Of a stretch of DNA of 64,000 nt, positions 21,250-33,666 are shown in pieces. The first letter of the stretch is position 1; every line of letters begins with the position of its first letter. Under the pieces are notes generated by a model. It searched no databases. It had not been told where the DNA came from and was given only the letters and a program-made list of their open reading frames with translations. The stretch is from NCBI RefSeq assembly GCF_963259705.1, contig NC_081841.1, positions 114,550,979 to 114,614,978 of the forward strand, given 5' to 3'. The position numbers and the translations under genes were made by a program. The stretch comes from Myotis daubentonii. Its lineage: Eukaryota; Chordata; Mammalia; Chiroptera; Vespertilionidae.

Positions 21250-22666
21250 ATCCAACAGTATATTCAAAAGATCATACACCATGACCACGTAGGATTCATT
21301 CCAGGGATGCAAGACTAGTAAGATATTCACAAAGCAATAAATGTAATACAACACATAAACAAATTGAAAGACAAAAACCACATGATCATATCAATACACA
21401 CAGAAAGAGCATTTGCAAAATCCAACACCCATTTTTGACAAAAATCCTCAGCAAGGTGTGAATATAGGGATCATGTCCCAACATGATAAAGGCCATATAT
21501 GACAATCCTATAGCAAATATCATACTCAATGGACAAAAACCATTTCCCCTAAGATAAGAAAAAGACAGGGATGTCTGCTTTCACCATTCTTACTCAACAT
21601 AATACTGGAAGTCCTAGCCACAGTGATAAAAAAGAATAAATAAAAGGCATCTAAATTGGAAAGAAGGAAGCAAAACTCATATTTTTCACAGATTACATGA
21701 TATTGTACATAGAACGCTAAAAACTCCACCAAAAATACTATTAGATTTAATGAATGAATTTGGCAATGTAACAGGATACAAAATCAACACCCCAAAATCG
21801 ATGGCTTTTTTTATGCACCAATAATGAATTCTCAGAAAGAGAACAAACAACACCATTTAACATTGCAACAACAACAAAAAATAGTTAGGAATAAACTAAA
21901 CCAAGGAGGCAAAAGACCAATACTCAGAAAACCACAGGACATTGAAAAAAGATAAAGAAGAAGATATAAACCAGTCGAAAAATATACCGTGTTCATGGAT
22001 TGTTAGAATCAACATCATTAAAATGTCCATACCAACCAAGGCAATCTAAAGATCCATTGCAATCTCTATTAAAATACCAATAGCATATTTCACCAATATA
22101 TAACAAATAATCCAAAAATTTATATGGAACCAAAAAAGACCCTGAATAGGCACAGCAATCTTGAGAAAGAAGAATAAAGTTGGAGGAATCACAATATCAG
22201 ATTTGAGTTATACTACAAAGCCACCATAACCAAAACAGCTTGGTACTGGCACAGTAACAGGTTTATAAATTAATGGAACAGAATAGAGAACACAGAAATT
22301 GATCCAAGCCATTATTCTCAATTAATATTTGACAAGGGAGGCAAGAGCATACAATGGAGTCAAGACAGTCTCTTTAATAAATGGTGTTGGGAAAATTGGA
22401 CAGATACATGCAAAACAATGAAACTAGGCCACCAACTTACACTATACACAAGAATAAACTCAAAATGAATAAAAGACCTAAATGTAAGGCTCAAAACCAT
22501 AAAAAATCCTAGAAGAAACCATAGACAGAAAAATCTCAGACATCTCTCATAACAATGTTTAGGAATACATCTCCAGGGCAAATGAAACTGAGGAGGAAAT
22601 AAACAAATGGGACTACATCAAAATAAAAAGTTTCTGCACACAAAAGGAATCATCAACAAAACAAAA
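21250..22666 (+). pseudogene. Plus-strand L1 ORF2 fragment (RT to C-terminal region)
   Basis: Begins inside the RT domain ('agatcatacaccatgaccac', [14 protein letters not shown]) and runs through palm, thumb and C-terminal coding sequence to 'tcatcaacaaaacaaaaa' just before the L1-D 5' end. Many stops. It lies head-on to L1-C at 21247/21250. Confidence 0.8.
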
Positions 22667-23950
22667 AGGGAGGAGACAAAATGGCGGCTGTATAGATGGA
22701 CGTGTCCCGTGCCTTGTCCTGGAGCAGATAGGGTGAGCAACTGAAACGAGTAACATCCAGCTCGAATTGGCAGAGGAGATTCAGCTGGGAGACAGTTGGC
22801 AGCCTGAAAAGGCAGAGTACTCCCGGAGAAAGGTAAAGTCAAGGCTCTGGGAAGGATAATTGGCCAGAACTCTGAGCCCTGAGGATCAGAGGGAATCCAC
22901 ACGGCAAGGGCTTGGGCTGCATCCCTTGGGACGGGTACAGTGGAAAGAAGGTACACAGAACTGCTGGTCAGCAGGGGATTCTAGATCTGGGTCCACGATC
23001 AGGAAAGGCTGAGGAGTGCCGGCAGGAGAAGAGCGCACAGAGGCACAGCCTATCCCCCCTCGCAGGGGATTCTAGATCTGGGTCCACAGTCAGTAAAGGC
23101 TGAAGAATGCTGGCAGGAGAGGAGTGCACAGAGGTGCAGCCTCTCTGGCCTCTGTGGCTTGTGCCTTTCTTCATAGAGCCTAGTGCATAGGACCTTTTGG
23201 ATACAGACACTTACCCATGGCTGGAGTGTGGGAGAAGGTGCGGAATTGTGGAATCTGGGGAGAGAGGGGGATCCAGGAGAAGTGGCAGCGAGTTTGGCAC
23301 TGAGTCATGCTTGAGCCTGGGACCTGGGCAGCCATTTTGTCCTGAAGAGATAACCCCTCCCTCCAGTATCCAGGCAACTAATACAGCCACACCCAGATTC
23401 CACCCTGAATACTAAAAGGATTAAAAAATAACACACACAAAAAAACCCTAAATAGTCCCTGAGAGCACAAAGGGGCTGGACTAAAGAGAGACTTTCAGTC
23501 CCAGCAATTGAAACCTGAGAAACACTACAGTACAGAAGACTGGGATCTTAAGCCAGCCAAAGGAACACTTCACTTTTTCATTTTTATTTTATTTATTATT
23601 ATTACTTTGTTATCTTTTTTCTTCTTTTTTCTTTGTTTTTCTGTTTTTGTTTGTTGCTTTATTTTCTGTTTCTTTTCACATTATTATTCCATCACTCTAT
23701 TTTATTTTATTTTTATTTGCTATTTTTATACCATTTTTGAAATAAAAAATTTTGTAAATTTATTATTATTATTTTTTCTCGTTCTCTTTCCTCTTATCCA
23801 CCCATCCTCTTTCCACTTCCTCTATACTGAACTGAGATCCTCCCCATATTCATCCAACTCTTAACCTTATCTTCTATATATAAGCTCAGCATCTACAGAT
23901 TCTGCCCCCACCCTCTTTGCTGGGGGTTTGGTGTTTGTATTTTATTTTTA

Positions 23951-24034
23951 TTTCTTCTTCTTCTTCTTCTTCTTCTTCTTCTTCTTCTTCTTCTTCTTCT
24001 TCTTCTTCTTCTTCTCCTTCTTCTTCTTCTTTCT
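23951..24034 (+). repeat. (TTC)n microsatellite
   Basis: About 20 near-perfect TTC units and a short imperfect continuation, inside the L1-D 5' UTR. Confidence 0.95.
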
Positions 24035-24473
24035 TCTTCTTTTTAGTTTGTTTGTTTGCTTTGTTTGTTTGTTTATGTATTGGTTCTGTGGTGTTTTCCC
24101 CCATATATATAATCTCATTTTCTTCCTTTTTCTTTTCTCTCTTATCTTTTTCACTCTCTTTGATATCATTTATGCTCTCTTTTCTTGCCCCTAATTCTCT
24201 TTTCTCAGGTGGTCACTTATAGTGGGGTAATTATCGTCGTGAGTACATTCGTGCTTTGGTCCCTTTTTGTTGTGTCTTGTCAAGGTGAATTTTATCCTGT
24301 ATGGCCAGATGCTAGAGAGTGAACCTAATAACCAGACACCTGGAGAGGAAACTCCATCCACAAACGGGTCAATAACACCCCAGACCCAACTACAGAGGCA
24401 GGAAGAAGGCGACTGTGAGGGAGAGAGTGTGAGTCAGTGAGGGACCAAAAGAGGAGTGTGTGGTCATGTGGGA

Positions 24474-24504
24474 TGTGTGTGTGTGTGTGTGTGTATGTAT
24501 GTGA
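24474..24504 (+). repeat. (TG)n microsatellite
   Basis: A run of TG dinucleotides ending in TATGTATG, inside the L1-D 5' UTR. Confidence 0.9.
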
Positions 24505-24849
24505 GTGAGGCACAGATAGATCCTGCAGGACCTTCAGGGTCAGGCTAAATGGGCTCGCCTAACTAGGCAGCCTCTGCTACCATGTAAGCAGCTCCAGGAG
24601 GCTGGCCTGTCCTCACAAGCCTAGCATTTTTAAGGGGAGTGCTGCTGTAACTGAGAGCCAGGCCTAACCTTCACCCAGGGTGCCCTCAGATAACACCTGG
24701 GACTCTAGAGCGACCCCTTCCAGGGACCTGCTACTTCGGCTGTGGTCCCATAGTCAACGAGTCTCCAGCCACCCTGGGCACATGCTCCTGTGAGTTCTGA
24801 AGCATGCTCCCCTCTGACCAGCCCAACACCTTAGCCCGGGGCACTACAA

Positions 24850-26140
24850 CCATACAAGCAACAGACACGTGAGCAGCCCACTCCTGTCCAAGGAGCAGCA
24901 GCCCCGCGAGCAGCCTGTCCCAGGCCTAAGAGCAGAAACCTCATGTGGCCTGCACCTGTCTAAGGAGCAGCACCTGTTAGCTGTGTGAGCGGCCCACTCC
25001 CTCATCCAAGGAGCAGCAACCATGTGAGCAGCCTGCCCCCATCTGAGTAGCAGCAGTCACATGAGCAGCCTTCCCATGATTAAGGAGCGGCAGCCCCATG
25101 CAGCCCGCCCCCATCCAAGGAGAAGCAGCTGCACAGCCCACACCCTCCTCCTGTCTGAGGAGCAGTAGGTGTGTGAGAAACCTGCCCCTATCCAAGGAGC
25201 AGTAGCTGCACGAGCAGCCTGTCCCCATATGAGGAGCAGCAGCAGTGTGAGCAGCCCGTACCCGTACGAGGAACCACATCTCTGTGAGCAGCCTGCTCCT
25301 ATTCAAGGAGCAGTAGCTGTCCGAGCACCCTCCCCCAGTCTGAGGAGCAGCAGGCACATGAGCAGACCACCCATGTCTGAGGAGTGGCAGCTCTGCGCAG
25401 TCCACACTGGTCAGAGGAGCAGCAGACACATGCAGCCTGCACCTATCCAAAGAGCAGCAGCTGGGTGCCCCATTCCGAAGAGCAGCAGGCACACATGCAG
25501 CTCGCTCCCGCCTGAAGAGAAGCAGCCACACAAGCACCTCATCCCCCATCTGAGGAGCAGCAGCCATGCAAGCAGACAACCCCCGTGTGAGGAGCAGCAG
25601 CCGCCTGAGCAGCTTGCCCTGTCCAAGGACTAGCAGCCAGACAAACAGACAGACCGACCCCATCTGAGGAGTGGCAGCCCTGCGCAGCCCACACTGGTCC
25701 AAGGAGCAGCAGCCACATGCAGTCTGCACCTGTCCGATGAACAGCAGCTGGGTGAGCATCCCGCCCCCATCTGAGGAGCAGCAGCTGCACGTGCAGCTCA
25801 CTCCTGCCCGAGGAGCAGCAGCCATGCAAGCAGCCCACACCCGTATGAGGAGCAGTAACCCTGTAAGCAACCTTCCCTGTCTAAAGAGTGGCAGCCTCAT
25901 GAGCAGCCCACTCCATCTGAGGAAGAGCAGCAGTGTGCAGCCAGCTCCAGTCCAAGGAGCATCAGCAACGTGAGCAGTCTGTGCCCATCTGAGGAGCAGA
26001 AGCCACGTGAACAGACTGCTCCGTTCCAAGGATCAGCAACCGTGCTCAGCCCGCCCCCACCTGAAGAGCGGCAGCCTCATGATAAGCCCACCCTGTCCAA
26101 GGAACAGCAGCTGTGTGAGCAGCCCAACCTAACAGCCAGA
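24850..26140 (+). repeat. GC-rich minisatellite array in L1-D 5' UTR
   Basis: About 35 degenerate units of 35-40 bp with the core 'gaggagcagcag' or 'caaggagcagcag' followed by a variable spacer such as 'ccacatgagcagcc'. The array is shared with L1-A (14690-15755) and, as a remnant, with L1-E (36470-36690). An unbroken 350-codon antisense frame (24977-26029, Leu/Cys/Trp-rich) is produced by the repetition. Confidence 0.9.
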
Positions 26141-26304
26141 GGACACACCACTGCTGCGAACAGCACCCACCAGAGGAGCCACTTCCAATTTAGGAACAGC
26201 CACTACTGTGACCATTGAGGAGCAACTGCAGCCCGAGGAACCACTGCCACCAAAGGAGCAACTCCTGCATGACTCGACATCTCGATCAGTTGGTGAGAAC
26301 AAAA

Positions 26305-27191
26305 ATGGATAGACAAAGAAAACCCCGAAGGAAAGAAAAAGAGGAAGCGCCAGAAAAGCAGCTAAGTGCAACAGAGGCATGCAATATGTCAGAAAAAGAA
26401 TAGAGAATGAGGGTCCTAGAATGCATAAACCGGATGGAGGAAAAAATCAACAACTTATGTAAGAATCAAGAAGAAAAGGATGAAAAAAATCAATAACTTA
26501 TGTAAGAATCAAGAAGAAATGAAGAGTGATATAGCTTCAATAAAAAAAAAAAACATTGAAGTTTCAACAGTAGACTAGGAAAAGCGGAGGAACAAATTAG
26601 TGAATTAAAAGACAGGGAAGCAAAACACACCCAAACTGAACTGCAATTGGAGAAAAAAATTAAAAGACAAGAGGATAGCCTAAGGGAGCTATGGGACAAC
26701 ATGAAAAGAAACAACATACAAATAATAGGGGTGCCAGAACAACAGGAAGAGGAACAAGGATTAGAAAACCTATTTGAAGGAATAATATCAGAAAACATCC
26801 CTGCGATGGGGAAGAAAGAAGTCAGACAAGCAAAGAGAGTCCCAAACAAGTGGAACCCGAAAAGACCCACACCAAGACACATCATAATTACCACGGCAAA
26901 TGTTCAGGACAAAGAGAGAAACTTAAAGGCTGCAAGAGAGAAACAGAAAGTTACATACAGGGGATCTCCCATTAGATTATCAAATGATTTCTCAACAGAA
27001 ACACATCAGGCCAGAAAAGAATGGATGGAAATTTACAAAGTGATGCAAAGCAAAGGACTGAATCAAAGAATACTCTATCCAGCAAGGTTATCATTCAAAA
27101 CTGAAGGGGAAATAAGAAGCTTCACAGACAAAAAAAAAAGGCTAAGGAAGTTTATCACCACCAAGCCAGCAATGCAAGAAATGTTAAATTG
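26305..27191 (+). pseudogene. L1-D ORF1 remnant
   Basis: The ATG at 26305 starts MDRQRKPRRKEKEEAPEKQL as in L1-E, but an in-frame TAG ends it after SEKE (26401-26403). A small duplication at 26460-26520 and an A run at 26541-26552 disturb the coiled-coil region. From 26647 the frame is open to the end (RRM and [63 protein letters not shown]). Confidence 0.85.
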
Positions 27192-27357
27192 ACTGGTGTA
27201 AAAAGAAGAAATAAAAAAGCTAAGAAAGAAAACAGGCACAAAATATAAAAATGGCTACACACAAGTATCTTTCAATAATAACTTTAAACATAAATGGACT
27301 AAATGCTCCAATCAAAAGACATTGAGAGGCTAAATGGATAAAAAAAAATATAATCCA

Positions 27358-27577
27358 GCCCTAACTGGTTTGGCTCAGTGGATAGAGCATCAGCCTGCAG
27401 ACTCAAGGGTCCCAGGTTCAATTCCAGTCATGGGCATGTACCTTGGTTGCAGGCACATCCCCAGTAGGGAGTGTGCAGGAGGAAGCTGATTGATGTTTCT
27501 CTCTCATCGATGTTTCTAACTCTAGCCTTCTCCCTTCATCTCTGTAAAAAATGAGTAAAATATATTTTAAAAAAACA
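27358..27577 (+). mobile_element. VES SINE in L1-D ORF2
   Basis: 'gccctaactggtttggctca' head, 'ccaggttcaattccagtc' B-box-like element, 'ccccagtagggagtgtgcag' body and A-rich tail. The L1 sequence resumes at 'cataacccatacatttgc'. Confidence 0.9.
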
Positions 27578-28533
27578 TAACCCATACATTTGCTTTCTAC
27601 AAGAGACCCACCTCTGAATAAGGGACTCACACAGACTGAAAGTGAAGGGATGGAAAAATGTCTTTCAGGCAAATGGAAATGAAAAAAAAGATGGGGTAGC
27701 AATACTTATATCAGACAAAATAGACCTCCAAGTAAAGGCCATAACAAGAGATAAGGAAGGCCACGTCATAATACTAAAGGGATCGATGCAACAAGAGTAT
27801 ATAACTTTGATAAACATATATGCACCCAATGTAGGAGCACCCAAATACATAAAAAAAACTCCTGAAAGATATCATGGGAGAGACCAACAACAATACAATC
27901 ATAGTAGGGGACTTTAATACAACACTGACATCACTGGATAAATCCTCTAGACAAAAAAATAAGCAAAGAAACAGCAATCCTAAATGACTCACTAGATCAG
28001 ATGGACTTAATTAACATCTTCAGGATATTCCACCCCAAAGCCCCAGAATATACATTCTTCTCAAGTGCACATGGGACATTTTCAAAAATAGACCACTTAT
28101 TGGGTCACAAGCAAAGTATCCCCAAATTCAAGAAGATTGAAATCATACCAAGCATCTTCTCAGACCACAGTGGCATAATATCAGAAATAAACTACAATAA
28201 AAACAATCCAAAACACTCAAACACTTGGAAGCTGAATAGCATGTCATCAAATATTGATTGGGTTACTGATGAGATCAAAGAAGAAATTAAAAACATCCTG
28301 GAAACTAATGACAATGAAAACGCAACAATCCAAAACCTATGGGACACAATGAAAGCAGTCCTGAGAGGGAAGTTCACAGCTCTACAAGCCTACTGCTAAA
28401 AACAAGAAACAATGAAGATAAATTATTTAACCCTACAACTCAAAGAATTAGAAAGAGAGCAACAAGAAAACCCCAGAGTGAACAGAAGGAAGGAGATCAT
28501 AAAGATCAGAGCAGAAATAAATGGCATAGAGAC

Positions 28534-28538
28534 CAAAA

Positions 28539-28601
<63 letters not shown>

Positions 28602-28604
28602 ATT
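28534..28604 (+). repeat. (AAAT)n microsatellite
   Basis: Seventeen or so uninterrupted AAAT units inside L1-D ORF2, in the place of an A-rich coding stretch in other copies. Confidence 0.95.
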
Positions 28605-29560
28605 AGATCAATGAAACCAAGAGCTGGTTCTTTGAAAGAATAAACAAGATTGATGAACCTCTAGCCAGGCTCACCAAGATTTTCAGAAATGATAGCGGCA
28701 ATATAACAACAGACCCCACAGAAATACAAAGGATTGTTAAAAAATACTGTGAACAACTCTACTCCAACAAACTAGACAACCTGGAGGAAATGGACATATT
28801 CCTAGAAAAATACAACATTCCAAAACTCAATCAGGAAGAATCTAAAAATCTCAACAGGCCAATAACTATGGAAGAAATTGAAGCAGTCATCAAAAAGCTT
28901 CCAGCAAACAAAAGCGAGACGGCTTCACAGGGGAGTTTTACCAAACATTCAAGGAAGAACTAAAACCTATCCTCCTCAGACTATTCCAAAAAACTCAAGA
29001 GGAAGGAACACTTCCAAGCTCATTCTATGAATCCAGCATCACCCTAATACCAAAACCAGATAATGAAAGAGAATTACAAGCCAATATGTCTCATGGACAT
29101 AGATGCCAAAATCCTCAACAAAATCCTAGTGAATCAGATCCAGCAGTACATCAGAAAGATCATACACCATGACCAAGTAGGATTTAGCCCAGGGATGCAA
29201 GGATGGTACAATATCCACAAATCAATAAACGTGATACATCACATAAACAAATTGAGAGAGAAAAACCACATTGTCATATCAATTGATGCAGAAAAAGCAT
29301 TTAACAAAATCCAACACCCATTTTTGATAAAAACTCTCAGCAAAGTGGGAATAGAAGGATCATACCTCAACATAATAAAAGCAATATATGACAAACCCAC
29401 AGCCAACATCATACTCAATGGGCAAAAACTAAAACCATTTCCCCTAAGAACAGGAAAAAGACAGGGATGTCCACTCTCACCACTCTTGTTCTACATAGTA
29501 CTGGAAGTATTAGCCATTGTGATTAGATAAGAAGAAGAAATAAAAGGCATCCAAATTGAA

Positions 29561-29654
29561 AATGAAGAAGTAAAACTGTCCTTATTTTCAGATGACATGA
29601 TATTGTAAATGAAGAAGTAAAACTGTCCTTATTTTCAGATGACATGATATTGTA
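29561..29654 (+). repeat. Perfect 47-bp tandem duplication in L1-D ORF2
   Basis: 'aatgaagaagtaaaactgtc' to 'gatattgta' occurs at 29561-29607 and again at 29608-29654 without a mismatch. Confidence 0.95.
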
Positions 29655-29692
29655 CATAAAAACCCCTAAAGACTCCATCAAAAATCTATTAG

Positions 29693-29906
29693 GCCAAAAC
29701 CGGTTTGGCTCAGTGGATAGAGAATCGGCCTTTGGACTGAAAGGTCCCAGGTTCGATTCAGGTCAAGGGCATGTACCTGAGTTGCGGGCACATCCCCAGT
29801 GGGGGATATGCAGGAGTTAGCTGATTGATGTTTCTCTCTCATCGATGTTTCTAGCTCTCTTTCTCTCTCCCTTCCTCTCTGTAAAAAATCAATAAAATAT
29901 ATTTTA
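29693..29906 (+). mobile_element. VES SINE with perfect TSD
   Basis: Flanked by AAAAATCTATTAG at 29680-29692 and 29907-29919. Standard VES head, body and 'aaaaaatcaataaaatatat' tail. Confidence 0.95.
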
Positions 29907-30113
29907 AAAAATCTATTAGACTTAATAAATGAATTCATCAATGTATCAGGATACAAAATTAACTCCAAGAAATCAATGCATTTCTATACACCAATAGTGA
30001 ACTAAAGTGAGACTACAGAAAGTGAGACTAAAAAAGCAATCCATTTACCATCACACCAAAAAAATTAAGATACTTAGGAATAAACTTAACTAAAGAGGTA
30101 AAAGACCTCTACT

Positions 30114-30851
30114 CTTTCTTTTTAAGAATTTATCTAAGTTTCTCCTTAGAAGCTTCTAATTTCCAAATCAAGATCACTTCCCATTAATTCACTTTAATTT
30201 TAGATCTGGCATTTTTCTAATTTTTGCATGCAAAATATTAATTTAGGTACCCAAAGACAACTGCATTTCGGCCATTTATAAGTTGATATTTTCCAGTTAA
30301 ACCTTTCCATTTTTGTAAAGCACTTACAAGTAAAGGCTTCCTATGAGAAGTATTAAGGGAGGGCTGAGTTTTGGGAGACACAATTTTTCATGTTAATTTT
30401 ATGTAGTTTTTGTTTGTTTTGTTTTGTTTATTGTTGTCTTGGATATGTACAGAGTCTGAGCAAATGTTTTGGGGATGTTATGTAGTGGGGTCAAAGTGTG
30501 CTGCTTATGAATTAAGCTCCATGAGGCTTTCACTCCTCGAGTTGCATTCAACCCACTTTCATGCCTTAATCTCTCTTCCTGCTGCCTAAAACAACCAGAA
30601 GGGATCAGGGTGCTGGCTGACTAAACCTTATGATACCAGCTGGAGGGAGGATGTGGCCCTTTATATATGGAACTGAATGAATTCAGCTCTCATTTATATG
30701 GTGAAGGTTTTTTGTTCATACTCTCAGAAAACAATTTCAATTGAAAAGACAAAATAAAAACCAGCCATCAGTTATTCCTTTATTCTCACCTTAGCCTGGG
30801 TTCTATTAACTCTTAACCTTAGTTCCATCTTGAAGATTTAAAAATACAGCT
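30114..30851. other. Single-copy-looking DNA
   Basis: AT-rich sequence with no gene, RNA or repeat family recognised. Confidence 0.5.
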
Positions 30852-31065
30852 CAGCCCTGACTGGTTTGGCTCAGTGGATAGAGTGTCGGCCTGCGGACTC
30901 AAGGGTGCCAGGTTTGATTCCAGTCAAGGGCATGTACCTTGGTTGCGGGCACATACCCAGTGGGAAGTGTGCAGGAGGCAGCTGATCGATGTCTCTCTCA
31001 TCGATGTTTCTAACTCTCTATCCCTCCCCCTTCCTTTCTGTAAAAAATCAATAAAATATATAAAA
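30852..31065 (+). mobile_element. VES SINE with TSD
   Basis: AAAATACAGCT precedes it (30841-30851) and follows it (31066-31076). Full head, body and tail. Confidence 0.95.
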
Positions 31066-31287
31066 AAAATACAGCTAAAAAAAAAAAAAGTCAAACTCTC
31101 TACCAAAAGCAAGCTAAGTTCCTGGATCCAAGAGAAAACTCATCCAAGTTCACCCAATGGTCAGGGAACCTGTGGGCTCAATACGCTCTTTTATAAATCC
31201 TAGCACCCATTCTGGGTCTGGGAAATGATGATGGGTGAACTTCTCTGGAATCCTGCTGCACTACACCAATTAATATTAAGATAAGGA

Positions 31288-31514
31288 GCCCTGGCCGGCT
31301 TGGCTCAGTGGATAGAGCATCAGCCTGAGGACTGAGGGGTCTCAGGTTCGATTCCGGCCAAGGGCACATGCCTGGGTTGCGGGCGCTATCCCCAGTGTGG
31401 GGTGTGCAGGAGGCAGCCAATCAATGATTCTCTTTCATCATTGATGTTTCTATCTCTCTCCTTCTCCCTTCCTCTTTGAAATCAATAAAGAAATATATAT
31501 ATTTTTTTTAAAAA
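31288..31514 (+). mobile_element. VES SINE with TSD
   Basis: AAGATAAGGA duplicated at 31278-31287 and 31515-31524. It is of the 'gaggactgaggggtctcagg' subtype. Confidence 0.95.
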
Positions 31515-31524
31515 AAGATAAGGA

Positions 31525-32040
31525 ACGATCAAATTTGTGAAGAATTTTTGTGAGTTTATTTTAGCCAAACTGTCAACAATTTCCAGGAAGCAGAATCTCA
31601 ATGCATTCAGATAATGCTCCAGAGAATGGCAGTTTTGCATCTTGTTTTATACATTACAGCCATAAGAGGAGATTCAAGTGGGTTACATGAAATCCATTAG
31701 TGATAGATTAGGGAGGCAGCAGAAAGTAAAGAAGGGAAACCTCTGGGATTGGATAAAAAGTAAAATGATAGACACATTTTTTTAATTTTTATTTTTTACT
31801 TAGGTTCCTGCAGGGTAATTAACAGTCAACAATTAACTCAATAACAATGAAGGGATTTGTGGTCTCTGCAGTGATGCCTGTACTTTGAAGGGTCTGGAAA
31901 AAGGAAAATTACTTTGTCATTCCAAAGATATGTTATCATAGATACAAAAGGAAAAGAGGCTCAGCTGAGGTAAAGATTGACCTTTGTCAGGGAAGATACC
32001 AGCATAGTACATGACTACTCACAATAAACTGCTTTTTTAT
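31525..32040. other. Single-copy-looking DNA
   Basis: No gene or clear repeat recognised. Confidence 0.45.
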
Positions 32041-32044
32041 TTAA

Positions 32045-33665
32045 AAAGTTTTAATTTCATACCATCTTTTCTGGTTACTTTGAGCATTTTTTCATATGTC
32101 TCTTGGTCTTATATATGTCATCTTTGGAGAAATGTCTATTTAGGGCCTTTGCCAAATTTTTAACTGGATTATTTGTCTTCCTTCTGTTACGTTGTATGAG
32201 TTCCTTATATATTTTGGAAATTAACCCTTTATCAGATGAGTGATTGCCAAATATGTTCTCCCATTCAGTGGGCTCTCCTTTCATTTTGTTAATGGTTTCT
32301 TTTGCTGTGCAGAAGCCTTTTATTTTTATGTAGTCTGATTTGTTTATTTTCTCCTTAGCTTCCTTTGCCATAGGAGATATACGGGTAAACATATTGCTAG
32401 GGGAGATATCTGAGACTTTGCTGCATCATTTCTTCTAAGATCTTATGGTTTCATGACTTAAATTTAAGTCTTTTATCCATTTTGAGTCTATTCTTGTGTA
32501 TGGTGTAAGTTCTTGGTCTAGTTTCATTTTTCTGCATGTACCTGTCCAATTTCCCAAAAACATTTATTGAAGAGACAGTCTTTACTCTATTGGTTGCTCT
32601 TGCCTCCTTTGCAAATATTAATTGAGTGTAATGGCGTGGATCAATTTCTGAGTTCTCTGTTCTGTTCCATTGATCTATATACCTGTTCTTGTGCCAGTAC
32701 CAGGCTGTTTTGAGTACAGTGGCTTTGAAGGATAGCTTGTTATCTGGTACTGTGACTATTCCCCCTTTGTTCTTCTTTCTCAAGATTGTTGCAGGTATTC
32801 AGAATCTTCGTTGTTTCCATATAAATTTTTGGAGTATTTGTTCTAGATCTGTGATAAAGGCTGTTGGTATTATAATAGGCATTGCATTAAATCTATAGAT
32901 TGCCTATTGTATGGACATTTTAATTATGTTAATTCTACCAATCCATGATCATGGTATTTTCTTCCACTTGTTTATGTTTTCCTCTATCCCACTTTTCAAT
33001 GTTCTGTAGTTTTCTGAATATAAGTCTTTTACCTCCTTAGTTAAGTTTATTACTAAGTATCGTAATTTTTTGTTGCAATGGTAAATGGGATTGTTTTCTC
33101 ATTTCTCTTTCTCAGAGTTTACTAATGGAGAATAAAAGTGCCATTGATTTCTGGGTGTTAATTTTGTATCCTGCTACATTGCCAAATTCATTTATTAAAT
33201 CTAGTATTTTTTTTTTTTGGTGGGATCTATAGGGTTTTCTATGTACAATATCATATCATCTGTGAATAATGAAAGTTTCACTTCCTCCTTTCCAATTTGC
33301 ATGCCTTTTAATCTGATCACTAGGACTTCCAGTACTATGTTGAAAAAGAGTGGTGAAAGCGGACATTCCTGTGTTCTTCCTGAGCTTATGGGAATTGGTT
33401 TTATTTTTTTGCCCATAGAATATAATGTTGGCTGTAGGTTTATCATATATCACCTTTATTATGTTTAGTTATGATCCCTCTACTCCCACATGGCTAAGAC
33501 TTTTTATTTAAAAAAGTGTTGCATTTTGTGGAATTCTTTTTCTGCATTTATTGATATACTCACATGATTTTTGCCTTCCAATCTGTTTATGCAATGTATC
33601 ACATTTACTGATTTGCAAATATTGTATCAGCCTTGTAGCCCCCCAAAAAATCCCACTTGATCATG
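32045..33665 (-). mobile_element. Old LINE-1 element L1-G, ORF2 C-terminal block
   Basis: Minus-strand ORF2 sequence from the C-terminal region (around 32075-32392) to the RT domain at 33665. It is clearly more diverged than L1-E and L1-F. It is interrupted by L1-E and continues at 36900 with 'ctgatctttttaatt' in the correct ORF2 order. Confidence 0.8.
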
Positions 33666-33666
33666 G

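Larger units (their letters stand above)
22667..26304 (+). promoter_or_regulatory. L1-D 5' UTR / internal promoter region
   Basis: Long untranslated leader: unique part 22667-23570, T-rich part 23575-24200 with a (TTC)n tract, unique part to 24850, then the minisatellite array to about 26140. L1 5' UTRs hold the internal RNA polymerase II promoter; the start-proximal AAAATGGCGGC is a YY1-type site. Confidence 0.6.
22667..30113 (+). mobile_element. LINE-1 element L1-D, 5'-complete
   Basis: Starts 'gggaggagacaaaatggcgg', an L1 5' end with a YY1-like AAAATGGCGGC motif. It has a 3.6 kb 5' UTR, ORF1 (26305-27191) and ORF2 (from 27251), and stops abruptly at 30113 in ORF2 after 'gaggtaaaagacctctactc'; no 3' UTR or poly-A follows. 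Two VES SINEs (27358, 29693) and an (AAAT)n run are nested in it. Confidence 0.85.
27251..30113 (+). pseudogene. L1-D ORF2 remnant
   Basis: Starts ATGGCTACACACAAG ([20 protein letters not shown]) and soon meets a TGA in 'acattgagagg'. Endonuclease pieces follow (NIYAPNVGAPK near 27810-27850, SKIDHLLGHK near 28085-28115, SDHSGI near 28160). RT pieces occur at 29063-29530 with the entry motif [20 protein letters not shown]. Frameshifts, two SINEs, an (AAAT)n expansion and a 47-bp tandem duplication disable it. Confidence 0.85.

Noticed and set aside
23886..24194. Poly-Ser/Phe/Glu/Lys frames at the (TTC)n tract
   Set aside because: Produced in every frame by the microsatellite.
24977..26029. 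350-residue minus-strand open frame as a new protein gene
   Set aside because: It lies wholly in a tandem array of an L1 5' UTR, with Leu/Cys/Trp-rich repeated composition; other frames are open too. Listed only as a repeat property.
30852..31065. tRNA gene
   Set aside because: A B-box-like 'ggtttgattcc' is present, but the rest is VES SINE body and tail with a TSD; no cloverleaf is expected. The same applies to the other VES copies.
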